Counted from the first letter of the stretch, positions 1-7,638 are shown. The stretch is DNA of 22,036 bases from an uncultured bacterium (GCA_937871115.1 CALMXW010000047.1:1-22036), one strand, 5' to 3'. Notes: generated by a model from the letters alone, not told the origin. A program made the numbers and translations.

Positions 1-956
1 TCGTGGAATTCGGCTTCCGCCTTCCGAGTGCGAAAGACAATCGCCCGCTCAAATATCCCGAATTTTCCGAACGCATTGGGCGGGTTATCTATACTTCCGC
101 GACACCTTCCGCTCTCGAGAGGGAAGAGAGTGCCCAGATTGTAGAGCAGATTATTCGCCCGACGGGGCTTTTGGATCCGGAAGTTTCCGTGCGACCAATT
201 TTGGAACACCCCACCCCAACCCTCCCCTCTAAAGAGAGGAGGGGGAAACCTTACCCCGGACAAATTCAAGATTTTATTACCGAGGCAATAGAAGAAGCGA
301 AGAAAGGAAACAGAAGCATTGCCACCACGCTCACGAAAAAGATGGCAGAAGATTTGAGTACGTATCTGAAAGAGAAGGGGGTGAAGGCGGAATATCTCCA
401 CAGCGACATAAAGACGATCGACCGCATCAAGATTCTCACCGAGTTTCGAAGGGGGACATTCGACGTGCTGGTGGGGGTCAACCTTTTGCGCGAAGGCTTG
501 GACTTGCCCGAGCTTTCTTTTATTGGAATTCTCGATGCGGACAAAGAAGGATTTTTGCGTTCGGAAACATCACTCATTCAGATCATCGGGCGCGCGGCAC
601 GTAATGTGGATGGGCGAGTGGTTCTCTATGCCGAAAATATTACGGGCTCGATGAAGCGGGCGATGGATGAGACCAATCGTCGCCGCGCCACTCAGCTCGC
701 GTACAACACCGAGCACGGTATTACTCCGCAGACCATCAAGAAAAATATCCACGACATCACCGAGCAGCTTGAGAGTGAGCACTCGAAGGCGGTGAAGCTT
801 TCACTCGCCACAGACACGCAGCTCTTCGGAAAAAATCTCGAGAAACTTTTGAAGCTCAAACAAAAACAAATGAATGCTGCGGTGAAAGAGCTCGACTTCG
901 AAACAGCGGCACTTTTGCGCGACGAGATTCGGGCCCTTGAAAAAAGAGGCGAATAA
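1..956 (+). CDS. uvrB: Excinuclease ABC subunit B, C-terminal part (5' end outside window)
   Basis: UvrB is the helicase-like damage-verification subunit of nucleotide excision repair, loaded by UvrA and then recruiting UvrC. The window opens inside the gene; about 318 residues are visible, so roughly the first half of a normal UvrB (about 670 residues) is missing. Visible landmarks in order: the YGFRLPSA-type segment, the YTSATPS helicase motif, IIRPTGLLDPEV, YLHSDI, the LVGVNLLREGLDLPE and DADKEGFLRS motifs, QIIGRAARN, the DETNRRR segment, AYNTEHGITPQTI, and a C-terminal UVR coiled-coil (DFETAALLRDEIRALE) that contacts UvrC. Oddity: about 18 extra residues (LEHPTPTLPSKERRGKPYP) lie between VRPI and GQIQDF, where relatives run straight through (for example VRPIEGQIDDL). 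uvrA lies 3 kb downstream but has its own promoter. Confidence 0.97.
   Translation, partial: VEFGFRLPSAKDNRPLKYPEFSERIGRVIYTSATPSALEREESAQIVEQIIRPTGLLDPEVSVRPILEHPTPTLPSKERRGKPYPGQIQDFITEAIEEAKKGNRSIATTLTKKMAEDLSTYLKEKGVKAEYLHSDIKTIDRIKILTEFRRGTFDVLVGVNLLREGLDLPELSFIGILDADKEGFLRSETSLIQIIGRAARNVDGRVVLYAENITGSMKRAMDETNRRRATQLAYNTEHGITPQTIKKNIHDITEQLESEHSKAVKLSLATDTQLFGKNLEKLLKLKQKQMNAAVKELDFETAALLRDEIRALEKRGE
205..250. repeat. Palindromic repeat-like insertion inside uvrB
   Basis: A C-rich block (CACCCCACCCCAACC) is followed by an imperfect hairpin: arm CCCTCCCCTCT at 220-230, loop AAAG, arm AGAGGAGGGGG at 235-245. It codes for HPTPTLPSKERRG, exactly the stretch absent from other UvrB proteins. 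The length is compatible with an in-frame insertion of about 54 nt. The sequence has the look of the dispersed C-rich palindromic repeats found between genes of many bacteria. Insertion of such an element into a coding region resembles the palindromic elements of Rickettsia, but the family identity is inferred, and no second copy is visible in this window. Confidence 0.55.
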
Positions 957-983
957 AAAAGTGCCCACGCATGGTGAGCACTT
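953..983 (-). terminator. Intrinsic terminator of the oxygenase-like gene
   Basis: On the minus strand a hairpin with outer arms AAGTGC/GCACTT (978-983 and 959-964), continued after a mismatch by CAC/GTG, is followed by TTTTTTATT. It starts about 27 nt after the stop codon of the minus-strand gene at 1011. On the plus strand the hairpin has no T-run after it, so it does not obviously terminate uvrB. Confidence 0.65.
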
Positions 984-1010
984 GGGGTGAAGGTGGAAAG
1001 AACGAATGGT

Positions 1011-1670
1011 TTAAACTTTTTGTCGAACACTCAACACATAGCGCTCGCTCCGGACATTACTCACGCGATGAATTGGAGTATTGGTGTGCCCGCAGAATCC
1101 GTTTGCCCGCATGAGGATGGCATTCCCCGGGGTGGTGTCGATCTGCCTCGGATTTGCTCCTTCACGGTTGTCGAAGATGAAAAAGTCAGCTTCTCCTCCC
1201 AGAATAAAGAGCGAGACGAGATTCATGTCTGATTGCCCGTCGGCATCAGTCCGTATTCCGAAAGAGCTCTCGTCGTATTTCTGGACACAGAGGTCATTTG
1301 GACGGAGCTCCGTGGAGAAATATTCTTCGGGCTTCAAGGGGGGCAGAGAAGCTAGCAGTTTCAGTGTGTACTGAAGAGCAAAGCGCATGAGTATCCCATC
1401 GAGAGGGAGTCGATGGCTCTCGTAGACCTTTTGGAATACTCCAGTCGGTCTCTCTCGTGTTCGTCGCGTATAGGGGAGACCCGTCGCTTCAAGGAGCATT
1501 TCTTGGCGGATTGATTCAGAAAGAAATGAAAAAGAAGTCACGCCGATTTCTTTCAAGGTATCGAACTTTTCAACAAGGGGCGCTTTGCTTCCCGCGCGGC
1601 TGTATGACGCGAGTTCCGACATTCTGCAAGTACCCGGCCCAAGGAGCCAGATGCCAGTATCTATGTTCAT
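1011..1670 (-). CDS. 2OG-Fe(II) oxygenase-like protein (putative)
   Basis: A protein of 219 residues; I do not recognise a specific named family. The C-terminal half looks like a double-stranded beta-helix of the 2-oxoglutarate/Fe(II) oxygenase type: YDESSFGIRTDADGQSDMNLVSLFILGG, then a FFIFDNRE strand, a TPGNAILMRANGF segment, and a final IHRVSNV...RYVLSVRQ segment. The last would supply the distal metal-binding His and the Arg that holds 2-oxoglutarate. The first motif, normally HxD, reads RTD or DAD here, so one metal ligand may be lost. The N-terminal 80 residues show nothing diagnostic. The ATG at 1670 is preceded by GGAGA at a spacing of about 8, one of the clearer ribosome-binding sites in the window. 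The gene is monocistronic, diverges from the glyS leader and has its own terminator. The fold call is inference. Confidence 0.5.
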   Translation of the reverse strand: MNIDTGIWLLGPGTCRMSELASYSRAGSKAPLVEKFDTLKEIGVTSFSFLSESIRQEMLLEATGLPYTRRTRERPTGVFQKVYESHRLPLDGILMRFALQYTLKLLASLPPLKPEEYFSTELRPNDLCVQKYDESSFGIRTDADGQSDMNLVSLFILGGEADFFIFDNREGANPRQIDTTPGNAILMRANGFCGHTNTPIHRVSNVRSERYVLSVRQKV

Positions 1671-1690
1671 GTCTTATCTCCAAAGTCTAA

Positions 1691-1714
1691 TGTCTCTAAT
1701 GAATTGTCTCTAAT
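1691..1714. repeat. Tandem direct repeat TGTCTCTAAT in divergent promoter region
   Basis: TGTCTCTAAT occurs at 1691-1700 and again at 1705-1714 (14-bp period), with a partial related copy GTCTAATG at 1685-1692. The repeats lie at the predicted start of the minus-strand transcript that reads into 1670, so they could be an operator or just part of the 5' untranslated region. Confidence 0.4.
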
Positions 1715-1717
1715 GGG

Positions 1718-1746
1718 AGTATGCTCTGTGGATAAAAAAAGAGCAA
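1718..1746 (-). promoter_or_regulatory. Putative promoter of the oxygenase-like gene
   Basis: Minus strand: -35 TTGCTC (1746-1741), 17-bp spacer, -10 CATACT (1723-1718). It is back-to-back with the plus-strand glyS leader promoter; only five base pairs separate the two -35 boxes. Confidence 0.45.
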
Positions 1747-1751
1747 ATAGC

Positions 1752-1780
1752 TTGACAAAAAGGTAATTTGAGAGTACTAT
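1752..1780 (+). promoter_or_regulatory. Strong sigma-70 type promoter of the glyS leader
   Basis: Consensus -35 TTGACA (1752-1757), exactly 17 bp, then -10 TACTAT (1775-1780). This is the best-matching promoter in the window. Transcription should start near 1787, about 280 nt before the glyS start codon, leaving a long leader. Confidence 0.8.
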
Positions 1781-1830
1781 GAAAAGCGGGGTAATGAAAC
1801 TTCCAAACTTTTAACCTTGAGGGTTAAGTC

Positions 1831-1980
1831 ATGAACATTCGAATGATGATGGGCGCGGTTCGTACGGTGCGGGAAGTACCAGTACACGACTCATCCGTCG
1901 GGATGGGAAACGGAATAGTGGTGGCGATTGAATTTTGGGTGGTGGTGGCTTTCGTCGTCTGGCTCGTCTGGTCAGTCTGA
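1831..1980 (+). CDS. Possible 49-residue leader peptide or small membrane protein
   Basis: An open frame of 49 codons inside the glyS leader. GAGGG ends 7 nt before the ATG, a fair ribosome-binding site. The product has a polar N-terminal half with a Gly cluster (VGMGNG, codons 24-28) and a hydrophobic C-terminal segment ([18 protein letters not shown]) that could span the membrane. It ends 25 nt before the leader terminator, the order seen in leader-peptide attenuators of amino-acid genes. Glycine codons ahead of a glycyl-tRNA synthetase are suggestive, though they lie far from the stop codon. It may equally be chance, because the same bases form RNA hairpins. Confidence 0.25.
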   Translation: MNIRMMMGAVRTVREVPVHDSSVGMGNGIVVAIEFWVVVAFVVWLVWSV

Positions 1981-2005
1981 CTAGCCGGCGGGAAGGCGGG
2001 AGAAG

Positions 2006-2042
2006 GGCGGTGTTGCTATCAAGCGCACCGCCTTTGTTTTTT
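2006..2042 (+). terminator. Intrinsic terminator / attenuator before glyS
   Basis: Stem GGCGGTG (2006-2012) with CACCGCC (2026-2032), 13-nt loop, followed at once by TTTGTTTTTT. It lies 28 nt before the glyS ATG and downstream of the glyS promoter, so read-through or antitermination is needed to express the synthetase from that promoter. Confidence 0.75.
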
Positions 2043-2069
2043 GTCTCTGTGTGTGATAAAAATAGGAGT

Positions 2070-3400
2070 ATGGAAAAAGATCTCATGGAGAAACTCATCT
2101 CTCTCGCAAAGCGTCGCGGTTTTATTTATCAAGGTTCTGAAATTTACGGCGGGCTTGCGGGCACATGGGACTACGGCCCGCTTGGTGTCGCTCTCAAAAA
2201 AATATTGAAAATCTTTGGTGGCGAATGTTTGTGGAAGACCGCGAGGATATGTACGGTATCGACGCCGCTATTTTAATGAACCCAAAAGTGTGGGAGGCGA
2301 GCGGGCACGTTTCCGGATTTTCCGATCCACTCTCTGAATGTTCCAAATGCAAAAAGCGTTTTCGTGCCGACCATTTGGCAGATCCAGAAAAATGTCCGGA
2401 GTGCGGAGGCAAGATGGGCGAGCCGCGCCAGTTCAACATGATGTTCAAAACCAACATCGGTGCCATGGAAGACGAGTCGAGTGTTTCGTACCTTCGTCCA
2501 GAGACCGCCGGCGGAATGTTTGTGAATTATAAAAATGTTGTTGACTCGTTCCACCCGAAGCTCCCGTTTGGTTTGGGGCAAATCGGCAAAGCCTTTCGAA
2601 ACGAGATTGCTCCGCGCGACTTTATCTTTCGCGTGCGCGAGCTGGAGCAGATGGAGGTAGAATATTTCGTCCGCCCGGAAACCTGGGAAGAAAATTTCCA
2701 AGTGTGGCGAAAACAGATCTGGGATTTCGTAGACGCTCTCGGTCTTTCGCGAGACAAAGTGCATGAGCTCGAGGTGGCAGACGGCGACCGCGCGCACTAT
2801 TCCAAACGCACAATAGATTTCGAGTATGACTATCCTTTCGGGCGCAAAGAGTTGTACGGCCTCGCGTATCGCACCGACTTCGACTTGAAGAGCCACCAGG
2901 ATGCCAGCAAGGTCAACCTCGAATATTTCGACGAAGAGACGAAAGAGCGTTTCCTTCCGCACGTCATCGAGCCGTCACTCGGAGTGGGCCGCACACTTCT
3001 CGCTGTCCTCGCCGAGGCATATACCGAAGACGAGATGAGCCTGTCTGCGCAGGCAGGCGGGGAAGGGGAGAAGCGAGTGTTCTTGAAATTCTCGCCGCGT
3101 ATTGCGCCGGTGAAAGCCGCCGTGTTCCCGCTCCTCCGCAACAAGCCCGAGCTCGTCGAAAAAGCACGAGGGATCTACTCTACACTCAAGAAACAAATTC
3201 CGCAGGTGGCGTGGGACGACAATGGCAATGTGGGCAAGCGCTATCGTCGCCAAGACGAAATCGGCACGCCGTATTGCATCACCGTAGATTTTCAGACACT
3301 TGAAGACGACACTGTCACCCTCCGTGATCGCGATACTGGGAAGCAAGAGCGCGTGAAATCTTCGGAACTCGCGGAGAAAATAAAAGCAACGCTTGAGTAA
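2070..3400 (+). CDS. glyS: Glycyl-tRNA synthetase (dimeric type), interrupted by a -1 nt frameshift
   Basis: Charges tRNA-Gly with glycine; this is the single-chain class II enzyme of the archaeal/eukaryotic and Gram-positive type. The N-terminus ([29 protein letters not shown]) is read in one frame up to an A7 run at 2196-2202. The rest ([19 protein letters not shown] onward) is in the next frame. One extra A would join them into about 444 residues with normal family sequence at the junction. The rest is intact: zinc-binding CSKC...CPEC, class II motif 2 ([11 protein letters not shown]), motif 3 ([12 protein letters not shown]) and the anticodon-binding domain. Probably a homopolymer base-call error or a real slippage site; an essential gene is unlikely to be dead. 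Start uncertain: AGGAG ends 1 nt before the ATG at 2070, and an in-frame ATG lies at 2085. Confidence 0.93.
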
Positions 3401-3401
3401 C

Positions 3402-3911
3402 ATGTTAGAAAATAAAAAAATTCCTCCACCGAAGGACTTCACGGGCAAAAAAGCACCAGCTTTTAAACTTCCAGATCAGGATGGCACAATGCAGGCCCTG
3501 AAAGATTATCTCGGCAAGAAAGTTGTTTTGTATTTTTATCCGAAAGATATGACGAGTGGCTGTACTCTCGAGGCGCAGCTTTTCCGCGACAAAGAAAAAG
3601 AATTCAAGAAACTCAACACGGTCATCTTTGGCATCTCTATAGACAGTGTGCCATCGCACAAGAAATTTTGTGAAAAAGAGTCGCTCAATTTCACCCTCCT
3701 CTCTGATGTGAAAAAAGAAGTTGTAGAAAAGTATGCCGTCTGGCGCGAAAAATCGATGTATGGAAAGAAATACATGGGCATTGTGCGCGAAAGCTTTCTC
3801 ATCGATGAGGCGGGCAAGGTGGTCAAGCACTACCAAAACGTAAAGCCGGCGACCCATGCGGATGATGTCTTGGCTGACTTAAAAACTTTCACCAAGGGCA
3901 AGAATAAATAA
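3402..3911 (+). CDS. bcp: Thioredoxin-dependent peroxiredoxin, Bcp/PrxQ type
   Basis: A cytoplasmic thiol peroxidase that reduces hydrogen peroxide and organic peroxides. 169 residues with a thioredoxin fold. The peroxidatic site is YPKDMTSGC: Pro47, Thr51 and Cys54 fit PxxxTxxC. The usual PrxQ resolving cysteine four or five residues later is absent (CTLEAQ). A second cysteine is at 90 (HKKFC), 36 residues away, the same spacing as the alpha-3 resolving cysteine of Xanthomonas PrxQ, so it may serve that role. Further family sequence: NFTLLSD, the WREKSMYGKKYMGI segment and SFLIDEAGKV. The ATG at 3402 begins 1 nt after the glyS stop, so the two genes are likely co-transcribed. An upstream in-frame TTG at 3393 overlaps glyS and looks less likely. 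Confidence 0.93.
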   Translation: MLENKKIPPPKDFTGKKAPAFKLPDQDGTMQALKDYLGKKVVLYFYPKDMTSGCTLEAQLFRDKEKEFKKLNTVIFGISIDSVPSHKKFCEKESLNFTLLSDVKKEVVEKYAVWREKSMYGKKYMGIVRESFLIDEAGKVVKHYQNVKPATHADDVLADLKTFTKGKNK

Positions 3912-3934
3912 ACCATTTTTACTATTTGTCAAAT

Positions 3935-3963
3935 TTGTTTCAAAGCCTTGAAAAGGGTAAGAT
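3935..3963 (+). promoter_or_regulatory. Putative uvrA promoter, near-leaderless
   Basis: -35 TTGTTT (3935-3940), 17 bp, -10 TAAGAT (3958-3963), then only 8 nt to the uvrA ATG. The expected transcript start is within 1-2 nt of the start codon. Confidence 0.55.
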
Positions 3964-3971
3964 AGTGGAGA

Positions 3972-6599
3972 ATGAAAGAGAAAAAACCTATACCAGGCAA
4001 GCAAAACACTATCGTCGTCCGCGGTGCACGCACTCACAATCTCAAGAATATTACGGTTGAGATGCCACGCGACAAGATGGTGGTGATTACCGGGCTTTCG
4101 GGCTCGGGGAAGTCTTCGCTCGCCTTTGATACGATTTTTGCAGAAGGTCAGCGGAGGTACGTGGAGTCGCTCTCTTCGTATGCTCGTCAATTTATCCGCC
4201 AGATGCAGAAGCCGGATGTAGATGAAATCTCGGGGCTTTCGCCTGCCATTTCTATCGACCAAAAAAGCCGGAGCAACAATCCGCGCTCTACGGTGGCTAC
4301 TATCACCGAGATTTATGACTACTTGAGAGTTTTGTATGCGCGCATCGGGCGGCCACATTGTCTCGAGTGCGGCGAAGAAATTAAAAAACTTTCCAACGAA
4401 GAAATTTTGGAATTTATTTTGGAGAAAATAAAAAATGTTGGAAAAGAAGCCAGCAAAAAAGATGCAAAGAAAGAGGATAAGAAAGCAGAAAAAAAAGTGA
4501 TGGGTGTCACGGTGAGCTCTGCGCCGGTAGAAATTTATGCGCCAGTCGTGCGCGGCAGAAAAGGGGAGTACTACCAGCTTTTGTATGACGCTCTTGGCAA
4601 AGGGTATCAGAAAGCGCGAGTAGATGGCTCGGTGAAAAAACTTCGAGAGCAAATTCTTCTCGATAAAAATAAGAAGCACAACATCGAGCTTCTTATCGAT
4701 GAAATCGGCGTGCATGAGTTTGAACAGAATGTAAAAGAATCTCGTGAGCGTCTCGCCGAGGCGGTGGAGCGCGCGGTGGTAGAGAGCAATGGTTTGGTGC
4801 TGGTGAATATTTCTGGTGAAGAAACGCTTCTTTCCGCCAAGTTTTCCTGCCCGAATGATGGTTTTTCCTATCCGGAAATCGAGCCCAGACTCTTTAGCTT
4901 CAACTCACCCTACGGTGCCTGCCCGGACTGTAATGGCCTCGGTACGCGACACCTCTTCGGTGATGATCCGTGTGAGACATGCCATGGCGCCCGGCTTCGC
5001 CCCGAGGCACTGCATGTATTTTTAGGTGCGAAGAAAAATATCGTCGAGCTTGCCGCGATGTCTATCGGCGATGCGTACGACTTTTTCGAGAAACTTCCCC
5101 TGACCCCAAAGGAAAAGAAAATTTCTGAAGTGGTGACAAAAGAAATCAAAGACCGGCTGAAATTTATGATCGATGTGGGTATTGAGTACATATCACTTGA
5201 TCGCCGCGCCCACACACTTTCTGGTGGTGAGGCTCAGCGGATCCGTCTTGCGTCACAACTCGGCTCGCGGCTCGTAGGGACTTTGTATGTGCTCGATGAG
5301 CCTACCATCGGTCTCCATTCGCGCGACAACGACCGCCTCATCAAGACTCTTCAAAACCTCCGCGACATGGGCAACACGATCATCGTCGTCGAGCACGATG
5401 AAGACACCATCTATTCTTCGGATTATATTATCGACATTGGCCCGGGGGCGGGGACTCACGGTGGGAAAGTGGTGGTGGCTGATTGGCTCGACCCACTTCT
5501 TACCGCAAAGAAAAACGACTCCGGCTCGCTCACCCTCGCGTACCTCCGGGGCGAGAAGCAGATCGAACCGCCACCAGAGCGCCGCACGAAAGAGAAGGGC
5601 TACATCAAGGTCCGCGGTGGTCGCGTTTTCAATATTCAAAATATGGATGTTGATCTTCCACTCGGAAAGTTTGTCGTCGTCACGGGCGTCTCGGGCTCGG
5701 GCAAGTCTTCCTTCCTCTACGAAATTTTACACAAAAATCTGCAGGCGCGTTTCGATCGCCGTTACCGCTCAAATCAAGTCTTCAACTGTGCATCATTTAC
5801 GGGGACGGAATATCTGGGCCGCACGATACTTATCGACCAATCTCCTATAGGCCGCACTCCGCGATCAAATCCTGCCACGTACACGGGCGCGTTCACATTT
5901 ATTCGGGAGATGTTTGCAGAAACTTCAGAGGCCAAGCGCCGCGGATGGAAGCCTTCGCGATTTTCTTTCAACGTGAAAGGCGGGCGGTGCGAAGCCTGCC
6001 AGGGCAACGGTGAGATCGCCGTGGAGATGCACTTTCTCCCCACGGTGTATGTGATGTGCGATGTGTGCGAAGGAAAGCGATTTGAAAAAGAAACACTCGA
6101 AGTAAAATACAAAAAGAAAAATATTTACGAAGTGCTCCGTATGACCATCGAAGAAGCGGTGAAATTTTGGGAAGACATTCCCGCGATTTCCGACCGCCTC
6201 CGCACGCTCGAAGAAGTAGGGCTCGGGTATCTCGAGCTCGGGCAGAGTGCCACCACACTTTCCGGCGGCGAGGCTCAACGTGTAAAAATTTCTTCCGAGC
6301 TGTATCGCCCGCACCTGCAGAAGACTATCTACCTTTTAGACGAGCCGACAGTGGGGCTCCACTATGAAGACGTACGCAAGCTCATCGAGATTTTGCAGAA
6401 GCTCGTCGACAAAGGCAATGCAGTGGTTTTGATCGAGCACAATATGGATATCATAAAAAGTGCGGACTATCTCATCGACATCGGACCAGAAGGGGGAGTG
6501 GGCGGTGGTAAAATTGTGGCAAAGGGTACACCCGAAGAAGTGGCGAATAATCCGAAATCCTACACGGGAAAATATCTCAAAAAGGCTTTGAAGAAATAA
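3972..6599 (+). CDS. uvrA: Excinuclease ABC subunit A, lacking the insertion domain
   Basis: DNA-damage sensor ATPase of nucleotide excision repair, working with UvrB. 875 residues; typical length about 940. Two ABC modules: Walker [10 protein letters not shown] (41-49) and GVSGSGKSS in the second half, signatures [13 protein letters not shown] and [13 protein letters not shown], and Walker [10 protein letters not shown] and LDEPTVGLH. The C-terminal zinc module is complete (CEAC...CDVC). Oddities: the first zinc module has CPND where CPxC is usual (Cys293, 317 and 320 remain). Between CPDC (317-320) and CETC (334-337) only 13 residues remain where E. coli has over 100, so the insertion domain is gone. 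A lysine-rich stretch (about 154-176) sits in the UvrB-binding region. Family identity is certain; the functional effect of these changes is unknown. Confidence 0.97.
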   Translation: MKEKKPIPGKQNTIVVRGARTHNLKNITVEMPRDKMVVITGLSGSGKSSLAFDTIFAEGQRRYVESLSSYARQFIRQMQKPDVDEISGLSPAISIDQKSRSNNPRSTVATITEIYDYLRVLYARIGRPHCLECGEEIKKLSNEEILEFILEKIKNVGKEASKKDAKKEDKKAEKKVMGVTVSSAPVEIYAPVVRGRKGEYYQLLYDALGKGYQKARVDGSVKKLREQILLDKNKKHNIELLIDEIGVHEFEQNVKESRERLAEAVERAVVESNGLVLVNISGEETLLSAKFSCPNDGFSYPEIEPRLFSFNSPYGACPDCNGLGTRHLFGDDPCETCHGARLRPEALHVFLGAKKNIVELAAMSIGDAYDFFEKLPLTPKEKKISEVVTKEIKDRLKFMIDVGIEYISLDRRAHTLSGGEAQRIRLASQLGSRLVGTLYVLDEPTIGLHSRDNDRLIKTLQNLRDMGNTIIVVEHDEDTIYSSDYIIDIGPGAGTHGGKVVVADWLDPLLTAKKNDSGSLTLAYLRGEKQIEPPPERRTKEKGYIKVRGGRVFNIQNMDVDLPLGKFVVVTGVSGSGKSSFLYEILHKNLQARFDRRYRSNQVFNCASFTGTEYLGRTILIDQSPIGRTPRSNPATYTGAFTFIREMFAETSEAKRRGWKPSRFSFNVKGGRCEACQGNGEIAVEMHFLPTVYVMCDVCEGKRFEKETLEVKYKKKNIYEVLRMTIEEAVKFWEDIPAISDRLRTLEEVGLGYLELGQSATTLSGGEAQRVKISSELYRPHLQKTIYLLDEPTVGLHYEDVRKLIEILQKLVDKGNAVVLIEHNMDIIKSADYLIDIGPEGGVGGGKIVAKGTPEEVANNPKSYTGKYLKKALKK

Positions 6600-6609
6600 A
6601 CAAACCGCG

Positions 6610-6639
6610 TTGTACAGCCGTGCCATTTTCTGGTACCAT
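6610..6639 (+). promoter_or_regulatory. trpS promoter with extended -10, leaderless
   Basis: TTGTAC (6610-6615), 18 bp, and an extended -10 TGG-TACCAT (TACCAT 6634-6639). The trpS ATG begins 6 nt further on, at the expected transcription start. Confidence 0.6.
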
Positions 6640-6645
6640 ACCCTT

Positions 6646-7638
6646 ATGTCACAAGCTCAAAAAATTCTTGTTACTGCGATGAAGCCGACCGGCGCTCCCC
6701 ATATCGGCAACTATTTCGGGATGATGAAGCAGGCAGTAGAGTATCAAGACTCCTACCAGAGTTTTATTTTTGTGGCGGATCTTCATGCACTCACCACCCT
6801 TCACGATGCGCGTGCGCTTTCCGAAAGTATTCACAACATTGTCCTCGACTACCTCGCGGTCGGGCTTGATCCGGAGAAGGCCACAATCTTTCTCCAGTCG
6901 AGCATTCCAGAAATCACGGAGCTTGGGTGGATTTTCAACTGCATCACCACGATGCCGTTTCTTATGCGCGCACATGCATTTAAAGATGCCGAGGCGAAGA
7001 ACAAAGACATCAGCGTGGGCACGTTTGATTACCCGCTTCTCATGGCGGCAGATATTTTGATCCAAGATGCCGATGTGGTGCCAGTGGGGCAAGACCAAAA
7101 ACAGCATGTAGAGATTGCTCGCGACACGGCTGAGAAATTCAATCTTACTTTTGGCGAAACATTTCATCTTCCTGAGCCGATTATCCGAGAGGGGGTGGGG
7201 ACCGTGCCAGGGACGGATGGGCGGAAAATGAGCAAGAGCTATGGCAACACCATACCGCTTTTTGCAACAGATGAAGAAATTAAAAAAGCGGTAATGAGCA
7301 TCCCGACCGATTCGAAAGGAGTGGATGAGCCGAAGGATGTGGAGTCAGACAATGTCTTTGCACTCCATAAACTTTTTGCTTCGGATGAAGAAATCAAAAG
7401 CATAGAGAAGAGATACAGAAAAGCAGATGGGGAAGCAGGCATGGGGTACAAAGAATCAAAAGATATTCTGGTTGAAAATATTATGCGCTTCATCGCACCG
7501 CTTCGTGAAAAAAGAAAAGAATTCGAATCAAATCCAAACCTTGTGCAAGAAATTTTACAGAAGGGTGGGGAAGTGGCCGGAGTGCGTGCTCGAGCAAAAA
7601 TGCAAGAAGTGCGAAAAAATACCGGGCTTATAATCTGA
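6646..7638 (+). CDS. trpS: Tryptophanyl-tRNA synthetase
   Basis: Class I synthetase that attaches tryptophan to tRNA-Trp. 330 residues, normal length. The start ATG (MSQAQKILVTAMKPTG) is chosen because the family's Rossmann fold begins there and a -10 box lies 6 nt upstream; a longer frame back to a TTG at 6610 would run through the promoter. HIGH-type motif APHIGNYFG; the central region has FNCITTMPFLMRAHAFKD and DYPLLMAADIL followed by VPVGQDQKQHVE; KMSKS motif GRKMSKSYGN. First of five plus-strand genes running closely to gltX, but functionally unrelated to the wall genes that follow. mraY begins 13 nt after its stop. Confidence 0.96.
   Translation: MSQAQKILVTAMKPTGAPHIGNYFGMMKQAVEYQDSYQSFIFVADLHALTTLHDARALSESIHNIVLDYLAVGLDPEKATIFLQSSIPEITELGWIFNCITTMPFLMRAHAFKDAEAKNKDISVGTFDYPLLMAADILIQDADVVPVGQDQKQHVEIARDTAEKFNLTFGETFHLPEPIIREGVGTVPGTDGRKMSKSYGNTIPLFATDEEIKKAVMSIPTDSKGVDEPKDVESDNVFALHKLFASDEEIKSIEKRYRKADGEAGMGYKESKDILVENIMRFIAPLREKRKEFESNPNLVQEILQKGGEVAGVRARAKMQEVRKNTGLII

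Larger units (their letters stand above)
1787..2042 (+). ncRNA. Structured leader RNA or small RNA upstream of glyS
   Basis: A 255-nt transcript bounded by a consensus promoter and an intrinsic terminator. Hairpins visible by eye: TTAACC/GGTTAA (1811-1827, five-base loop); a long stem 1858-1870 with 1876-1890 (core GGTGC/GTACC, loop GGGAA, outer GTAC/GTAC); CTCATCC/GGATGGG around a GTCG loop (about 1890-1907); CTGGTCA/TGACTAG (1968-1984, loop GTC); and the terminator (2006-2032). CGGTGCG at 1865-1871 is perfectly complementary to CGCACCG at 2024-2030 in the terminator's 3' arm, so the first long stem, an antiterminator and the terminator could be alternatives. I see no T-box consensus, and no RNase P, tmRNA or SRP RNA core. 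It may control glyS or be an independent RNA. The function is unknown. Confidence 0.5.

Noticed and set aside
1787..2060. T-box riboswitch, RNase P RNA, tmRNA or SRP RNA in the glyS leader
   Set aside because: I found no T-box core sequence (GGTGGNACCGCG type), no RNase P or SRP core motifs and no tRNA-like tmRNA ends. A covariance-model search would settle it.
3879..4715. Long open frame (278 codons) on the minus strand inside uvrA, and a similar 229-codon one in glyS (2273-2962)
   Set aside because: Both are fully antisense to well-supported genes, have no recognisable domains and are expected shadows of the coding strand.
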